DNA from: Pseudomonas sp. RIT-PI-AD
GTDB lineage: Bacteria; Pseudomonadota; Gammaproteobacteria; Pseudomonadales; Pseudomonadaceae
Direction of reading: 5' to 3'
NCBI RefSeq assembly: GCF_025642785.1
Contig: NZ_JANZKU010000019.1
Location: 1 to 64,000 of the forward strand
DNA length: 64,000 bases
The notes under the pieces are model-generated. The model was not told where the DNA came from. It made no database searches and saw nothing but the letters and a program-made list of their open reading frames with translations. Shown piece after piece: positions 35,509 to 45,468 of this stretch (its first letter is position 1; the number at the start of each line of letters is the position of its first letter). Made by a program: the position numbers and the translations under genes.

Positions 35509-35523
35509 GCGTCTCGCGGTGCC

Positions 35524-36948
35524 TCAGAGCGGCTTGCCGCGATTGCCGTGTTGACCGACGAATGCCTGGATCGCCTGCAACTGGTTGGGCAGGACCGTAC
35601 AGCGCTCCTCGCGCTGGAACAGGTCGGCCAGGTGCGCGGGCAGCTCCAACGCCCGAGCCACGCCGGCTTCCCGCACCGCATCGGGAAACTTCACCGGATG
35701 GGCGGTGCCCAGGGTCACCATCGGCGAGCTCAGGCTGCGCCGGCATTCGCGCGCGGCCCGCACGCCGATGGCGGTATGGGGATCGAGCAGTTCGCCACAG
35801 GCATCGAACACCTCGGCGATGGTCGAGCAGGTTTCCGCGTCGCTGACCGCCAGGGAATCGAAGAGCTTGCGCGCCTCGCTCCAGCGCTCGTCCTCGACGC
35901 TGAAACCGCCACCCTGGCGGAAGCTGTCCATCAGCGCGGCGATGGCGGCCCCGTTACGCCCGTGCAGGTCGAACAGCAGGCGCTCGAAGTTGGACGACAC
36001 CATGATGTCCATGGACGGCGAAAGCGTCGGATGCAGGGTTTCCTTGGCGTAGCGATTGCCGCTCATGAAGCGGTGCAGGATGTCGTTGCGGTTGGTGGCG
36101 ACGATCAACTGGCTGATCGGCAGGCCCATGTTGCGCGCCAGGTAGCCGGCGAAGATATCGCCGAAATTGCCCGTCGGCACCGAGAAGGCGATGGAACGCG
36201 CCGGCGCGCCGAGCTGCAGCGCCGCGTGGAAGTAGTAGACGATCTGGGCCATGATCCGCGCCCAGTTGATCGAGTTCACCGCCACCAGCCGGGTGCCCTT
36301 GAGGAAGCCCTGATCGGCGAAGCTCGCCTTGACCATCTCCTGGCAATCGTCGAAGTTGCCTTCGACCGCGATGTTGTGGATGTTGTCGCCGAGGATGGTG
36401 GTCATCTGCCGGCGCTGCACCTCGGACACCCGTTGATGGGGGTGGAGGATGAAGATGTCGACGTTGGCGCAGCGGCGGCAGCCTTCGATCGCCGCGGAAC
36501 CGGTGTCCCCGGAGGTCGCGCCGAGGATCACCACGCGCTCGCCGCGCTTCTCCAGCACGTGGTCGAGCAGGCGTCCCAGCAATTGCAGGGCGAAGTCCTT
36601 GAACGCCAGGGTCGGGCCGTGGAACAGCTCCAGGACCCATTCGTTACCCTTCAACGGGCGCAGCGGTGCGACCGCCTCGTGGGCGAACACGCCCTTCTCG
36701 CCCACCGAGTAGGTTTCTTCGAGAATCCGGCGGAAATCCGCGTCGGCGATGCTGCCGGCGACGAAGGGGCGCATCACCCGGAACGCCAGCTCGTGGTACG
36801 GCAGGTCGGCCCAGGACGCGATTTCCTCCAGGGTGAAGCGCGGCAGGTTTTCCGGCACATAGAGGCCGCCGTCGCTGGCCAGACCGGTGAGCAGCACGTC
36901 TTCGAAATTCAGCGCAGGCGCTTGGCCGCGGGTACTGATGTAGCGCAT
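35524..36948 (-). CDS. thrC: Threonine synthase
   Basis: A 474-residue PLP enzyme that converts O-phosphohomoserine to threonine. The start MRYISTRGQAP is the canonical N-terminus; the PLP Lys lies in FHGPTLAFKDFALQLLG. The glycine loop GATSGDTGSAAIEGCR and PTGNFGDIFAG bind cofactor phosphate. The length fits gammaproteobacterial ThrC (about 470). Start at ATG 36948 with AAGG further upstream. It follows hom with a 105-bp gap on the same strand, so it is likely an operon. Confidence 0.97.
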   Translation of the reverse strand: MRYISTRGQAPALNFEDVLLTGLASDGGLYVPENLPRFTLEEIASWADLPYHELAFRVMRPFVAGSIADADFRRILEETYSVGEKGVFAHEAVAPLRPLKGNEWVLELFHGPTLAFKDFALQLLGRLLDHVLEKRGERVVILGATSGDTGSAAIEGCRRCANVDIFILHPHQRVSEVQRRQMTTILGDNIHNIAVEGNFDDCQEMVKASFADQGFLKGTRLVAVNSINWARIMAQIVYYFHAALQLGAPARSIAFSVPTGNFGDIFAGYLARNMGLPISQLIVATNRNDILHRFMSGNRYAKETLHPTLSPSMDIMVSSNFERLLFDLHGRNGAAIAALMDSFRQGGGFSVEDERWSEARKLFDSLAVSDAETCSTIAEVFDACGELLDPHTAIGVRAARECRRSLSSPMVTLGTAHPVKFPDAVREAGVARALELPAHLADLFQREERCTVLPNQLQAIQAFVGQHGNRGKPL

Positions 36949-37053
36949 GTTCAAAACCTTGGGGTTCGCGCGGCGCGTCGGCTCGTCACGGGAAACGGCG
37001 GTTGCCGGATGTCCGCGAGCGGCGACCTGCCGCGACAGGATTCATGATTCGTC

Positions 37054-38358
37054 TCAGCTGAGCTGCTCGACGCGGATGCGGACCACGCGGCCGGCGACGC
37101 CTTCCAGAGCCTCCAGGGCGGCGATGGCGTCGTCGATGCGCGCCTCGATCACCCGATGGGTGACCAGGATCATCGGCACCAGGCCGTCGTGCTCCTCGGC
37201 TTCCTTCTGCATGATCGACTCGATGTTGATGCCGCGCTCGGACAGGATGGTCGCGACCTGGGCCAGCACGCCCGGGTGATCCTTGGCCTGGATGCGCAGA
37301 TAGTAGGCGCTTTCGCAGGCGCCGATGGGCAAGATCGGATGGTCGGACAGCGAGTCGGGCTGGAACGCCAGGTGCGGCACGCGGTTCTCCGGGTCGGAGG
37401 TCATCGCCCGCACCACGTCCACCAGGTCGGCCACCACCGCCGAGGCGGTCGGCTCCATGCCGGCGCCGGAACCGTAGAACAGCGTGCTGCCCACCGCATC
37501 GCCATTGACCATCACGGCGTTCATCACGCCGTTGACGTTGGCGATCAAGCGGTCGGCGGGAATCAACGTGGGATGGACGCGCAATTCGATGCCGCTGGCG
37601 GTGCGCCGGGCGACGCCCAGGTGCTTGATCCGGTACCCCAGCGCTTCGGCATAGCCGACGTCGGCGGTGGCCAACTGACTGATGCCCTCGGTGTAGGCCT
37701 TGTCGAACTGCAGGGGAATGCCGAAAGCGATGGAAGCGAGGATGGTCAGCTTGTGCGCCGCATCTATGCCCTCCACGTCGAAAGTCGGGTCGGCTTCGGC
37801 GTAGCCGAGCGCCTGGGCTTCCTGGAGCACGTCGTCGAAGGCGCGGCCTTTCTCGCGCATCTCGCTGAGGATGAAATTGCCGGTGCCGTTGATGATGCCG
37901 GCCAGCCAGTTGATCTGGTTCGCCGCCAGGCCTTCGCGGATCGCCTTGATCACCGGGATGCCGCCCGCCACGGCGGCCTCGAAGGCGACGATCACGCCTT
38001 TTTCACGGGCGCGGGCGAAGATCTCGTTGCCATGGACGGCGATCAGCGCCTTGTTGGCGGTGACCACGTGCTTGCCGTTGTCGATGGCCTTGAGCACCAG
38101 ATCGCGAGCCAGGCTGTAACCGCCGATCAGCTCGACGACGATATCGATTTCGGGGTTGTCGGCCAGTTCGAAAATGTCGGCGGTCAGGGGAGTCTCGCCG
38201 GTGCTGCATCTTGGGTTGGGACGACGGGCCGCGATCTGCGCGACTTCGATCTCGCGGCCGGCGCGGCGGGCGATTTCCTCGGCGTTGCGCTGGAGGACAT
38301 TGAAGGTGCCGCCCCCGACGGTCCCCAACCCACAGATACCTACTTTGACCGGTTTCAC
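37054..38358 (-). CDS. hom: Homoserine dehydrogenase
   Basis: A 434-residue NAD(P)-dependent enzyme of the threonine/methionine pathway. The Rossmann start VKVGICGLGTVGGG, then KHVVTANKALIAVHG and GIINGTGNFIL with ADPTFDVEGIDAAHKLTILA form the catalytic core. A C-terminal ACT domain (YYLRIQAKDHPGVLAQV) suggests feedback regulation by threonine. The GTG start at 38358 has GGGAG upstream and gives the length I recall for P. aeruginosa Hom. Downstream is thrC. Confidence 0.97.
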   Translation of the reverse strand: MKPVKVGICGLGTVGGGTFNVLQRNAEEIARRAGREIEVAQIAARRPNPRCSTGETPLTADIFELADNPEIDIVVELIGGYSLARDLVLKAIDNGKHVVTANKALIAVHGNEIFARAREKGVIVAFEAAVAGGIPVIKAIREGLAANQINWLAGIINGTGNFILSEMREKGRAFDDVLQEAQALGYAEADPTFDVEGIDAAHKLTILASIAFGIPLQFDKAYTEGISQLATADVGYAEALGYRIKHLGVARRTASGIELRVHPTLIPADRLIANVNGVMNAVMVNGDAVGSTLFYGSGAGMEPTASAVVADLVDVVRAMTSDPENRVPHLAFQPDSLSDHPILPIGACESAYYLRIQAKDHPGVLAQVATILSERGINIESIMQKEAEEHDGLVPMILVTHRVIEARIDDAIAALEALEGVAGRVVRIRVEQLS

Positions 38359-38479
38359 GCTGCACTCCCCATTACTGCTGACGATCGGGCCGTCCGACCG
38401 AGGAAAAGAGCCGAACATTACGAAGCGCCCGGTCTTTAGTCAAATAAGGTTGGGCCGTGGAAGGACCGCCTCCGCTCGC

Positions 38480-38968
38480 TCAGATATCACTCAGGCCATG
38501 GCGCTCGTGCCAGTCGGCCAGGGATTCGTCGGGGTAATCGGCGAAACAGCGATCCTCCTCGCCACGTTTCACCTCGACCCAGGAGGCCTTGGAGTCGAGC
38601 ATCAGGTGGGTGTGCTCGGGAGGAACCGGCAGGGGCGTGTCGATGGCCGAAGCGTGGGGATGCAGGAGATCCGGCCAGTTCGGGTCCCACAGCCAGAGCG
38701 CGCTGCCGCAGGTCTTGCAGAAGTGGCGATGCCCGGAACTCAGCGCCATGCTGCCATCCGCTTGCTCGAGACGCGCGCGGTAGACAGCGATGTGCTCGCG
38801 GCCATGGATCTTCAGGGTGCGGTTGTCGCCCCCCAGGTTGATCGCATAGCCACCGCCGCCCGCGGTCTTGCGACAAATCGAGCAGTAGCAACGCATGAAG
38901 GGATAGGGCTGCGCGGACTCCAGGGAAAAGCGAACGGCCCGGCAGTGGCAGGAACCTTCGAGTTTCAT
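38480..38968 (-). CDS. GFA (glutathione-dependent formaldehyde-activating-like) family protein
   Basis: A 162-residue protein with the seven cysteines of the GFA zinc fold: GSCHCRAVRF, CYCSICRKTAGGGGYAINLG and HFCKTCGSALWLWD. The family name reflects a proposed glutathione-formaldehyde activity that is not established for most members. ATG at 38968 follows GAGGTCAC. It lies between hom and dsbC on the same strand, but with a 121-bp gap from the hom start. Confidence 0.92.
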   Translation of the reverse strand: MKLEGSCHCRAVRFSLESAQPYPFMRCYCSICRKTAGGGGYAINLGGDNRTLKIHGREHIAVYRARLEQADGSMALSSGHRHFCKTCGSALWLWDPNWPDLLHPHASAIDTPLPVPPEHTHLMLDSKASWVEVKRGEEDRCFADYPDESLADWHERHGLSDI

Positions 38969-39081
38969 GTGACCTCCTCGGGTGGGCCGGGTCGTGGACC
39001 CGATACCCATTCGAACGGGTCGCGACGCAGAGGTTTGCCCAACGGACGCGCGCGGATGTCGCGCCCGATAGGCGGTTCGAC

Positions 39082-39837
39082 TCAGTTGGTGCGGCTGACC
39101 TGCGTGGACTCGCCACCGGCCTGCAAGGCGAGCTTCGCCAGGTCGGGTGCGGGCTGGTAGCCGGGGATCAGTTCGCCGTCGGCGAGCACGATGGCCGGGG
39201 TGCCATTGACGCCGATGGATTGGCCGAGCTGGTATTCCTTGGCGACCGGGTTGTCGCACTTCGCCGCCGGGACTTCCTCGCGATTCTTCGCCAGGTTCAT
39301 CGCCGCCTGGCGGTCCTTGGAACACCAGACGCTGACCAAGGTGTTGTAGCCGTGGGAGCCGATGCCCTGGCGCGGGAAGGCGACGTAACGAACCTCGACG
39401 CCCTGGCGGTTCAACTCCGCCACCTCGCTGTGCAGCTTCTGGCAGTACCCGCAGTCGGTATCGGTGAAGACGGTGATGTGCGTCTTCGGGTTCTTCGGCG
39501 CGAAGACCACCATGTCGCTGGTGGGAATGCTGGCGATTTCCTTGGCGATGCCCTTGCTTTCGGCTTTCTGGGTCAGGTTGACGGCTTCGCCGTTCTCGAC
39601 CTTGAAGAGCATGCCCTGCATGACGAACTGGCCGTCGCCGCTGGCGTACAACAGGCGACCGCCCTTGAGGTGGACCTGATAGATACCGGTCAAGGGGCTC
39701 TCGGACACCGCCTCGATCGGCAGATCCGGCTGGATGGACTTGAGGGTCTGGCGGATCGCCTGGTCGGGATCGGCAGCCTGGGTGGCGACGGCGGCGAAGG
39801 CGAGCGCCACGCCGGTCAGCATACGAGAAACGCGCAT
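39082..39837 (-). CDS. dsbC: Thiol:disulfide interchange protein DsbC
   Basis: A 251-residue periplasmic disulfide isomerase. Signal peptide MRVSRMLTGVALAFAAVATQA, then an N-terminal dimerisation domain (about 22-85) and a thioredoxin-fold domain with the active site DCGYCQKLH. A second Cys pair (WCSK, KCDN) matches the structural disulfide of DsbC. The cis-Pro loop is NGTPAIVLADG. Followed in gene order by xerD upstream, as in P. aeruginosa. Confidence 0.96.
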   Translation of the reverse strand: MRVSRMLTGVALAFAAVATQAADPDQAIRQTLKSIQPDLPIEAVSESPLTGIYQVHLKGGRLLYASGDGQFVMQGMLFKVENGEAVNLTQKAESKGIAKEIASIPTSDMVVFAPKNPKTHITVFTDTDCGYCQKLHSEVAELNRQGVEVRYVAFPRQGIGSHGYNTLVSVWCSKDRQAAMNLAKNREEVPAAKCDNPVAKEYQLGQSIGVNGTPAIVLADGELIPGYQPAPDLAKLALQAGGESTQVSRTN

Positions 39838-39916
39838 GTAGCACTCCTGTCTGGAATCGGGAAAGCCTATCACAGATCGCTCCGCGGTCGTGGCCATGGA
39901 CTGCCGAGCGGCGGGC

Positions 39917-40813
39917 TCAGCCCCGCGGGTGGTGATGGGCGTGCAGGTCCTGCAAGCGGGCCTTGGCGATATGGGTATAGATCTGCGTGGTGGACAGGTC
40001 GCTGTGGCCGAGCAGCATCTGCACCACCCGCAAGTCGGCGCCATGGTTCAGCAAGTGGGTGGCGAAGGCATGGCGCAGGGTGTGCGGCGAAAGCGCCCTG
40101 CGGATCCCGGCGACCTGGGCCTGATGCTTGATGCGGTGCCAGAAGGTTTGCCGGGTCATCTGCTCGCCGCGCTGGCTGGGGAACAGCACATCGCTCGGCT
40201 TGCCGCCCAGCAACATCGGCCGCGCCTCGCGCTGGTAACGCTCCAGCCAGGCGATGGCTTCCTCGCCGAGGGGCACCAGGCGTTCCTTGCTGCCCTTGCC
40301 GAAGACCCGCAGCACCCCCTGGCGCAGGTTGACCTGTTCCAGGGTCAGGCCCACCAATTCGCTGACCCGCAAACCGCAGGCGTAGAGCACCTCGAACATC
40401 GCCCGGTCGCGCAGGCCGATCGGGTCGTCCAGGTCGGGCGCCGCCAGCAGGGCTTCGACATCCTGTTCCGAGAGGGACTTGGGCAAGGGACGCCCAAGCC
40501 GTGGCAGTTCGATCTGCAGGGTGGGGTCTTCGGCGATCACGCGCTCGCGCAGAAGGAACCGGTAGAACCCCCGCAGACCGGAGAGAAAGCGCGCCGTCGA
40601 ACGTGCCTTGTACCCTTCGCCCAGGCGCCAGCCCAGGTAATCGAGGATCGGCTCGCGGCCGGCCCGCTCCAGGCTCAAGCCTCGCCCATCGAGCCAGGCG
40701 TTGTAGTGGGCCAGGTCACTGCGGTAGGCGGAGCGGGTATGCACCGAAAGACCCTTCTCCAGCCAGAGCGTATCGAGGAAGCGGTCGATCAGGGGGTGAT
40801 CCAGGGTAGACAT
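39917..40813 (-). CDS. xerD: Site-specific tyrosine recombinase XerD
   Basis: A 298-residue recombinase that resolves chromosome dimers at dif with XerC and FtsK. The N-terminal SAM-like domain (FLDTLWLEKGLSVHTRSAYRSDL) is followed by the catalytic domain. The catalytic set is visible: Arg in ACGLRVSELVGL, His-x-x-Arg in SPHTLRHAFATHLL, His in LLGHSDLSTTQ and Tyr in QIYTHI. The start ATG at 40813 gives the usual length (298). A short spacer separates it from rplS. Confidence 0.97.
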   Translation of the reverse strand: MSTLDHPLIDRFLDTLWLEKGLSVHTRSAYRSDLAHYNAWLDGRGLSLERAGREPILDYLGWRLGEGYKARSTARFLSGLRGFYRFLLRERVIAEDPTLQIELPRLGRPLPKSLSEQDVEALLAAPDLDDPIGLRDRAMFEVLYACGLRVSELVGLTLEQVNLRQGVLRVFGKGSKERLVPLGEEAIAWLERYQREARPMLLGGKPSDVLFPSQRGEQMTRQTFWHRIKHQAQVAGIRRALSPHTLRHAFATHLLNHGADLRVVQMLLGHSDLSTTQIYTHIAKARLQDLHAHHHPRG

Positions 40814-40945
40814 CGTGGCGAGCGGCAACCGTTCGAGGGGCTGGCAGTTTTCCATAGCCGGGCCGTTCCCACCAGCGAACTTGAGGAGGCTGGAGGCGAC
40901 CCGCACCAGGGAAGCGCGGCGCCGAGACGCGGGAGCGGAAACGAA

Positions 40946-40970
40946 AAAGGCAGCCCGAAGGCTGCCTTTT
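40946..40970 (-). terminator. Terminator of the rpsP-rimM-trmD-rplS operon
   Basis: Stem AAAGGCAGCC / GGCTGCCTTT with a CGAA-type loop, just past the rplS stop codon. The minus strand is followed by TTTTTCG. T-residues flank both sides, so it can act in both directions. Confidence 0.85.
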
Positions 40971-40990
40971 CGCGAAGGAGAGAACCGGAC

Positions 40991-41341
40991 TCAGGCCAGT
41001 TTTTCCTTGATGCGCGCTGCCTTGCCGGACAGGTCGCGGAGGTAGTACAGCTTGGCCTTGCGCACGTCGCCGCGGCGCTTGACGCTCAGGCTCTCGACCA
41101 GCGGGGAGTAGGTCTGGAAGGTACGCTCCACGCCGACACCGCTGGAGATCTTGCGCACGGTGAAGGCGCTGTTCAGGCCGCGGTTGCGCTTGGCGATGAC
41201 CACGCCTTCGAAGGCCTGCAGACGCTGACGGTCACCTTCCTTCACTTTCACTTGAACGATCACGGTGTCGCCGGGGGCGAACGCCGGGATCTCTTTATTC
41301 ATTTGTTCAGCTTCGATCTGCTGAATGATCTTGTTGCTCAT
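40991..41341 (-). CDS. rplS: 50S ribosomal protein L19
   Basis: A 116-residue L19 at the 30S-50S interface. Family text is unmistakable: [35 protein letters not shown] and [15 protein letters not shown]. It is the last gene of the rpsP operon, with a 42-bp gap after trmD and a terminator at 40946. Confidence 0.98.
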   Translation of the reverse strand: MSNKIIQQIEAEQMNKEIPAFAPGDTVIVQVKVKEGDRQRLQAFEGVVIAKRNRGLNSAFTVRKISSGVGVERTFQTYSPLVESLSVKRRGDVRKAKLYYLRDLSGKAARIKEKLA

Positions 41342-41383
41342 GCTGTGCTCCTAAGACAAGCCGTCAGACTCGCCATCGATACG

Positions 41384-42127
41384 TTAACTATCGTCCCGCT
41401 GGCGAAGGTATTCCGCCAACAGCTTTTTCTCTTCTCCAGAAAGCGAGCGGCAATCCAGAAGATCGGTGCGGCGTTCGTAGGTCCTTCCGAGGGACTGCTG
41501 CAAACGCCAGCGCCGGATGTGTTCGTGGTTGCCGCTGAGCAGCACCCCCGGAACACCTTTACCCGCGTACACCTCGGGACGGGTGTAGTGCGGGCAGTCG
41601 AGCAGGCCGTCGGTAAACGAATCCTCCTCGGCGGAATCCGCATGGCCCAATGCACCGGGCAGCAAGCGGGTCACCGCATCAATCAGCACCATCGCCGGCA
41701 GCTCACCGCCGGACAACACGTAATCGCCGATCGACCATTCTTCGTCCACGTGCGCTTCGATGAAACGCTCGTCGATGCCTTCGTAGCGCCCGGCGATGAG
41801 GATCAGCGCGTCCTCTTTCGCCAGTTCACGCACGGCCGCCTGTACCAGCGGGCGACCTTGCGGCGACAGGTAGATCACCTTCGCCCGCTCCCCGGCCGCC
41901 TCGCGGGCTGCCGCCAGCGCGCGCTCCAGGGGTTGAATCTTCATCACCATGCCCGGCCCGCCCCCGAAGGGTCGGTCGTCCACCGTCTGGTGGCGATCCT
42001 CGGTGTAGGTGCGCGGATTCCAGCAGGTCAGTTCGAGCAGGCCCTGTTTGACCGCACGGCTGGTGATGCCGTACTCGCCGATGGCGGCGAACATGTCGGG
42101 AAACAACGTGATGACGTCGAATCTCAT
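41384..42127 (-). CDS. trmD: tRNA (guanine-N1-)-methyltransferase
   Basis: A 247-residue SPOUT enzyme that makes m1G37 in tRNA and prevents frameshifting. The knot and SAM site are visible in [41 protein letters not shown] and [14 protein letters not shown], with the C-terminal [15 protein letters not shown]. The length is typical. It lies 16 bp after rimM. Confidence 0.98.
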   Translation of the reverse strand: MRFDVITLFPDMFAAIGEYGITSRAVKQGLLELTCWNPRTYTEDRHQTVDDRPFGGGPGMVMKIQPLERALAAAREAAGERAKVIYLSPQGRPLVQAAVRELAKEDALILIAGRYEGIDERFIEAHVDEEWSIGDYVLSGGELPAMVLIDAVTRLLPGALGHADSAEEDSFTDGLLDCPHYTRPEVYAGKGVPGVLLSGNHEHIRRWRLQQSLGRTYERRTDLLDCRSLSGEEKKLLAEYLRQRDDS

Positions 42128-42143
42128 GGTATTGCCATGGGCT

Positions 42144-42680
42144 TCAGAAGTCCGCGTCCCAGTCCACCCGCATCTCGCCAGCGGCCAGGTCGATCGAAAT
42201 CACGCATTGCTCGGTATAGGGCAACAGGCGTTCGCGACCGTCCAGGCTACCCGCGCAGGGCTTCACCGCAATCACATCGTTGGCGCCGGTTTCCAGCAGG
42301 TGGTCGATGACGCCGAACAATTGTCCGTGCTGATCGATCACCTTGAGGCCTTCCAACTGGTACCAGTAATATTCGCCCTCGCTCAGGTCGGGCAGCGAGT
42401 CGCGGGGTACGCAGATTTCGAAACCGGCGTAGGTTCGCGCGATTTCCCGATCTTCGAGCCCCTTGAGCCGCGCCACCAGGACTTTGCCCTGGAGCCGGCC
42501 AGCGCTCACTTCGACCTGGCGGGTCTCACCGTCGCGCCGGAGCGTCCAACGGCGATAATCCAGCAAGTTGTCCAGCGGATCGGTGAAGGAGTAGACCTTC
42601 ACCTCGCCACGAATACCGTGTACCGAAACGATCTTGCCGAGAACGATGAGGTCCTCGGCATCAGCGGGCAGCGTATTCAT
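42144..42680 (-). CDS. rimM: Ribosome maturation factor RimM
   Basis: A 178-residue 30S assembly factor that acts on the head of 16S rRNA and S19. The N-terminal half has [23 protein letters not shown]; the C-terminal PRC-barrel has [13 protein letters not shown] and [16 protein letters not shown]. The length matches Pseudomonas RimM. It is spaced 20 bp after rpsP. Confidence 0.97.
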   Translation of the reverse strand: MNTLPADAEDLIVLGKIVSVHGIRGEVKVYSFTDPLDNLLDYRRWTLRRDGETRQVEVSAGRLQGKVLVARLKGLEDREIARTYAGFEICVPRDSLPDLSEGEYYWYQLEGLKVIDQHGQLFGVIDHLLETGANDVIAVKPCAGSLDGRERLLPYTEQCVISIDLAAGEMRVDWDADF

Positions 42681-42700
42681 GACGGTCTGCCGGAGTGCGC

Positions 42701-42952
42701 TCAGGCGGCGGCCTTAGCGGCTTCCTTGAGCAGTTGAGCGACGCGCTCGGAAGGCTGTGCACCCTGGCTCAGCCAGTAGGTGGCGCGTTCCTGGTCGACG
42801 GACAACTTCACTTCGGCGCCAGTGGCGATCGGATTGAAGAAACCGATACGCTCCACGAAACGACCGTCGCGCGCATTGCGGCTGTTGGTCACGGTCAGGT
42901 GGTAGAAGGGGCGCTTCTTGGAGCCGCCACGGGCAAGACGGATGGTTACCAT
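42701..42952 (-). CDS. rpsP: 30S ribosomal protein S16
   Basis: An 83-residue S16 protein. The family start [19 protein letters not shown] and the segment [21 protein letters not shown] are conserved. It is the first gene of the rpsP-rimM-trmD-rplS operon, with a promoter at 43026-43053. Confidence 0.98.
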   Translation of the reverse strand: MVTIRLARGGSKKRPFYHLTVTNSRNARDGRFVERIGFFNPIATGAEVKLSVDQERATYWLSQGAQPSERVAQLLKEAAKAAA

Positions 42953-43025
42953 TGAACTTCGTTCCTGTAGTCGGTGCTTTGCAAACGATATTGCAGGCTT
43001 GGGCCGGGGGCCCGAAAGGCCGCAT

Positions 43026-43053
43026 ATTCTAAGGATTATCCGGACTAATGCAA
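43026..43053 (-). promoter_or_regulatory. Sigma-70 promoter of the rpsP operon
   Basis: On the minus strand -35 TTGCAT (43048-43053) and -10 TAGAAT (43026-43031) are 16 bp apart. The -10 is 74 bp upstream of the rpsP start codon. The inverted repeat CCGGACTAA / TTAGTCCGG (43040-43070) overlaps the promoter and may be the ffh terminator or an operator. Confidence 0.65.
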
Positions 43054-43070
43054 ATGTCTTTTTAGTCCGG
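43040..43070. terminator. Hairpin overlapping the rpsP promoter, possible ffh terminator
   Basis: Perfect 9-bp arms CCGGACTAA and TTAGTCCGG around a 13-base loop, 35 bp after the ffh stop. A second hairpin GGCGCTCC/GGAGCGCC at 43081-43098 lies nearer to the stop codon. Neither has a long U-tract. Confidence 0.45.
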
Positions 43071-43104
43071 CGATCGGGACGGCGCTCCGGGGAGCGCCCT
43101 GCCC

Positions 43105-44481
43105 TCACATCTTGGGCATGCCGCCGCCGGGGAACATCCCGCCCATGCCGCGCATCATTTTGGCCATGCCGCCCTTGGCGGTGAATTTCTTCATCATCTT
43201 CTGCATCTGCTTGTGCTGCTTGATCAGCTTGCCCACGTCCTGCACCTGGGTGCCGGAACCCAGGGCGATGCGCCGCTTGCGCGAGCCGCTGATGACGTCC
43301 GGATCGCGGCGCTCGGCGGGGGTCATGGAGTTGATGATCGCCTCCATCTGCTTGAATTGCTTTTCCGCCACGCCTTGTGCGCTGCCCATCTGCGCCAGGT
43401 TGACCCCGCCGATCTGCGGCAGCTTGTCCATCAGGCCGCCGAGGCCGCCCATGTTCTTCATCTGCTGCAACTGGTCGCGGAAGTCCTCGAGGTCGAAGCC
43501 CTTGCCTTTCTTCAGTTTCTTGGTGAGCTTCTCCGCCTTCTCGCGATCCAGGGTCTGCTCGGCCTGCTCGATCAGGCTGAGTACGTCGCCCATGCCGAGG
43601 ATGCGCGATGCGATCCGATCCGGGTGGAAGGGGTCGAGGGCTTCGCTCTTCTCGCCCATGCCGAGGAACTTGATCGGCTTGCCGGTGATGGCGCGCACCG
43701 ACAGCGCGGCACCGCCACGGGCGTCGCCGTCTACCTTGGTCAACACCACGCCGGTCAGCGGCAACGCCTCGTCGAACGCCTTGGCGGTGTTGGCGGCGTC
43801 CTGGCCGGTCATCGCATCCACCACGAACAGGGTTTCCACCGGGTTGATCGCCGCGTGGACCGCCTTGATCTCGTCCATCATCTCGGCGTCGACGTGCAGC
43901 CGCCCGGCGGTGTCGACGATGACCACGTCGATGAACTTGAGCTTGGCCTCGCGGATGGCCGCCTCGGCGATGGCCACCGGCTTCTGCGTCAGGTCGGAGG
44001 GGAAGAAGATCGCGCCGACTTCGCCGGCCAGGGTTTCGAGTTGCTTGATCGCCGCCGGGCGGTAGACGTCGGCGGAGACCACCATCACCGATTTCTTCTT
44101 GCGCTCCTTGAGGAAGCGCGCCAGCTTGCCGGCGGTGGTGGTCTTGCCCGCGCCCTGCAAGCCGGCCATCAGGATCACCGCCGGCGGCGTGGCGTTCAGC
44201 GCCAGGTCTTCGTTGGCGGCGCCCATCAGGGTCTCGAGCTCGGCCCGCACGATCTTCACGAACGCCTGGCCCGGGGTCAGGCTCTTCGACACCTCGGTGC
44301 CGACCGCGCGGTCCTTGACCTTGTTGACGAAGTCCTTGACCACCGGCAGCGCGACGTCCGCTTCCAGCAGCGCCATGCGCACTTCGCGCAGGGTGTCCTT
44401 GATGTTCTCTTCGCTCAACTTGGCCTTGCCGGTGACGTGGCGCAGCGTCTGCGAGAGGCGGTCGGTCAGGTTTTCGAACAT
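43105..44481 (-). CDS. ffh: Signal recognition particle protein Ffh
   Basis: A 458-residue SRP54-type GTPase that targets nascent membrane proteins with the 4.5S RNA. The N domain (1-90), the G domain with Walker [25 protein letters not shown] and [10 protein letters not shown], and the methionine-rich M domain ([25 protein letters not shown]) are all visible. ATG at 44481 ([13 protein letters not shown]) is the canonical start. It is divergent from the HemX-like gene. Confidence 0.98.
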   Translation of the reverse strand: MFENLTDRLSQTLRHVTGKAKLSEENIKDTLREVRMALLEADVALPVVKDFVNKVKDRAVGTEVSKSLTPGQAFVKIVRAELETLMGAANEDLALNATPPAVILMAGLQGAGKTTTAGKLARFLKERKKKSVMVVSADVYRPAAIKQLETLAGEVGAIFFPSDLTQKPVAIAEAAIREAKLKFIDVVIVDTAGRLHVDAEMMDEIKAVHAAINPVETLFVVDAMTGQDAANTAKAFDEALPLTGVVLTKVDGDARGGAALSVRAITGKPIKFLGMGEKSEALDPFHPDRIASRILGMGDVLSLIEQAEQTLDREKAEKLTKKLKKGKGFDLEDFRDQLQQMKNMGGLGGLMDKLPQIGGVNLAQMGSAQGVAEKQFKQMEAIINSMTPAERRDPDVISGSRKRRIALGSGTQVQDVGKLIKQHKQMQKMMKKFTAKGGMAKMMRGMGGMFPGGGMPKM

Positions 44482-44657
44482 GCAGGTTCCTTTCAGAAAC
44501 GGGTGGCGGGGCCGACGGCGAGGGTCGGGGCGCCCGGACATGCGGCAGGCGGCGGATTATATCGGAGACTTCGGCCTGCCGCACCGCCAGCGGTCTTTCG
44601 TGGGCGGGCGGTTCTGTGCCACACTCGCCCCCTTTCGGGCTTGCCTTACAAGGACTT

Positions 44658-45458
44658 ATGCACCCTCTGCTGCCCAGCCTGGCGGCCGCCGCCCTGTACG
44701 CCGGCGCCGCGTTCTATCAAGGCCTTCGCCTGGCCAGACACGAAAAGCCGAACAGGACCCTGCTCGCGCTGCTCGTCGTGATCGCCCTGTTCTTCCATGG
44801 CGGCAGCCTGTTCATGCAATTGCATGCGGTGCCGGGCCTGTCCCTCGACTTCTTCAATGCCGCCAGCCTGATCGCCTTCGCGGTGATCCTGCTGACCCTG
44901 GTCGCCTGCCTGCGCATCCCGGTGGAGAACCTGCTGCTGGTGCTCCTGCCGCTCGGCTGCCTGACGGTGCTGCTCGCGCAGTTCCTGCCCTCGGGCACGG
45001 TCAGCCCGATCGACGAGGAACCGGGCATCCTCGCCCATATCCTGCTGTCGATCCTCGCCTACGGGCTGCTGACCATGGCGGTGTTCCAATCCTTGCTGCT
45101 GTTGCTCCAGGACTACCAGCTCAAGCACAAGCACCCGTCCGGCCTGATTCGCAACTTCCCGCCCCTGCAGACCATGGAAAGCCTGTTGTTCGGCTTCCTC
45201 TGGGCCGGCTGGGGCCTGCTCTCGCTGTCGCTGTTGTCGGGCTGGCTGTTCGTCGAGAACCTATTCGCCCAGCACCTGGCCCACAAGACCATCCTGTCGT
45301 GCTTCGCCTGGGTGGTGTTCGGGGTGCTGCTGTGGGGCCGCCATCGCCTCGGCTGGCGGGGCCACAAGGCCATCCGCTGGACGCTCGCCGGCTTCTGCCT
45401 GCTGATGCTGGCCTATTTCGGCAGCAAGCTGGTCCGCGAATTCATCCTGCACATCTGA
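44658..45458 (+). CDS. CcsA/HemX-like cytochrome c assembly family membrane protein
   Basis: A 266-residue inner-membrane protein with about eight hydrophobic segments. The conserved WAG motif region [18 protein letters not shown] and [29 protein letters not shown] match the cytochrome c assembly (CcsA/HemX) family, including the buried His residues near HGGSLFM. No heme-delivery function has been shown for this Pseudomonas paralog. ATG at 44658 has AAGGA upstream. It overlaps no gene, is 10 bp before the CorC-like gene and is probably cotranscribed with it. Confidence 0.9.
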   Translation: MHPLLPSLAAAALYAGAAFYQGLRLARHEKPNRTLLALLVVIALFFHGGSLFMQLHAVPGLSLDFFNAASLIAFAVILLTLVACLRIPVENLLLVLLPLGCLTVLLAQFLPSGTVSPIDEEPGILAHILLSILAYGLLTMAVFQSLLLLLQDYQLKHKHPSGLIRNFPPLQTMESLLFGFLWAGWGLLSLSLLSGWLFVENLFAQHLAHKTILSCFAWVVFGVLLWGRHRLGWRGHKAIRWTLAGFCLLMLAYFGSKLVREFILHI

Positions 45459-45468
45459 CGTGGCACCC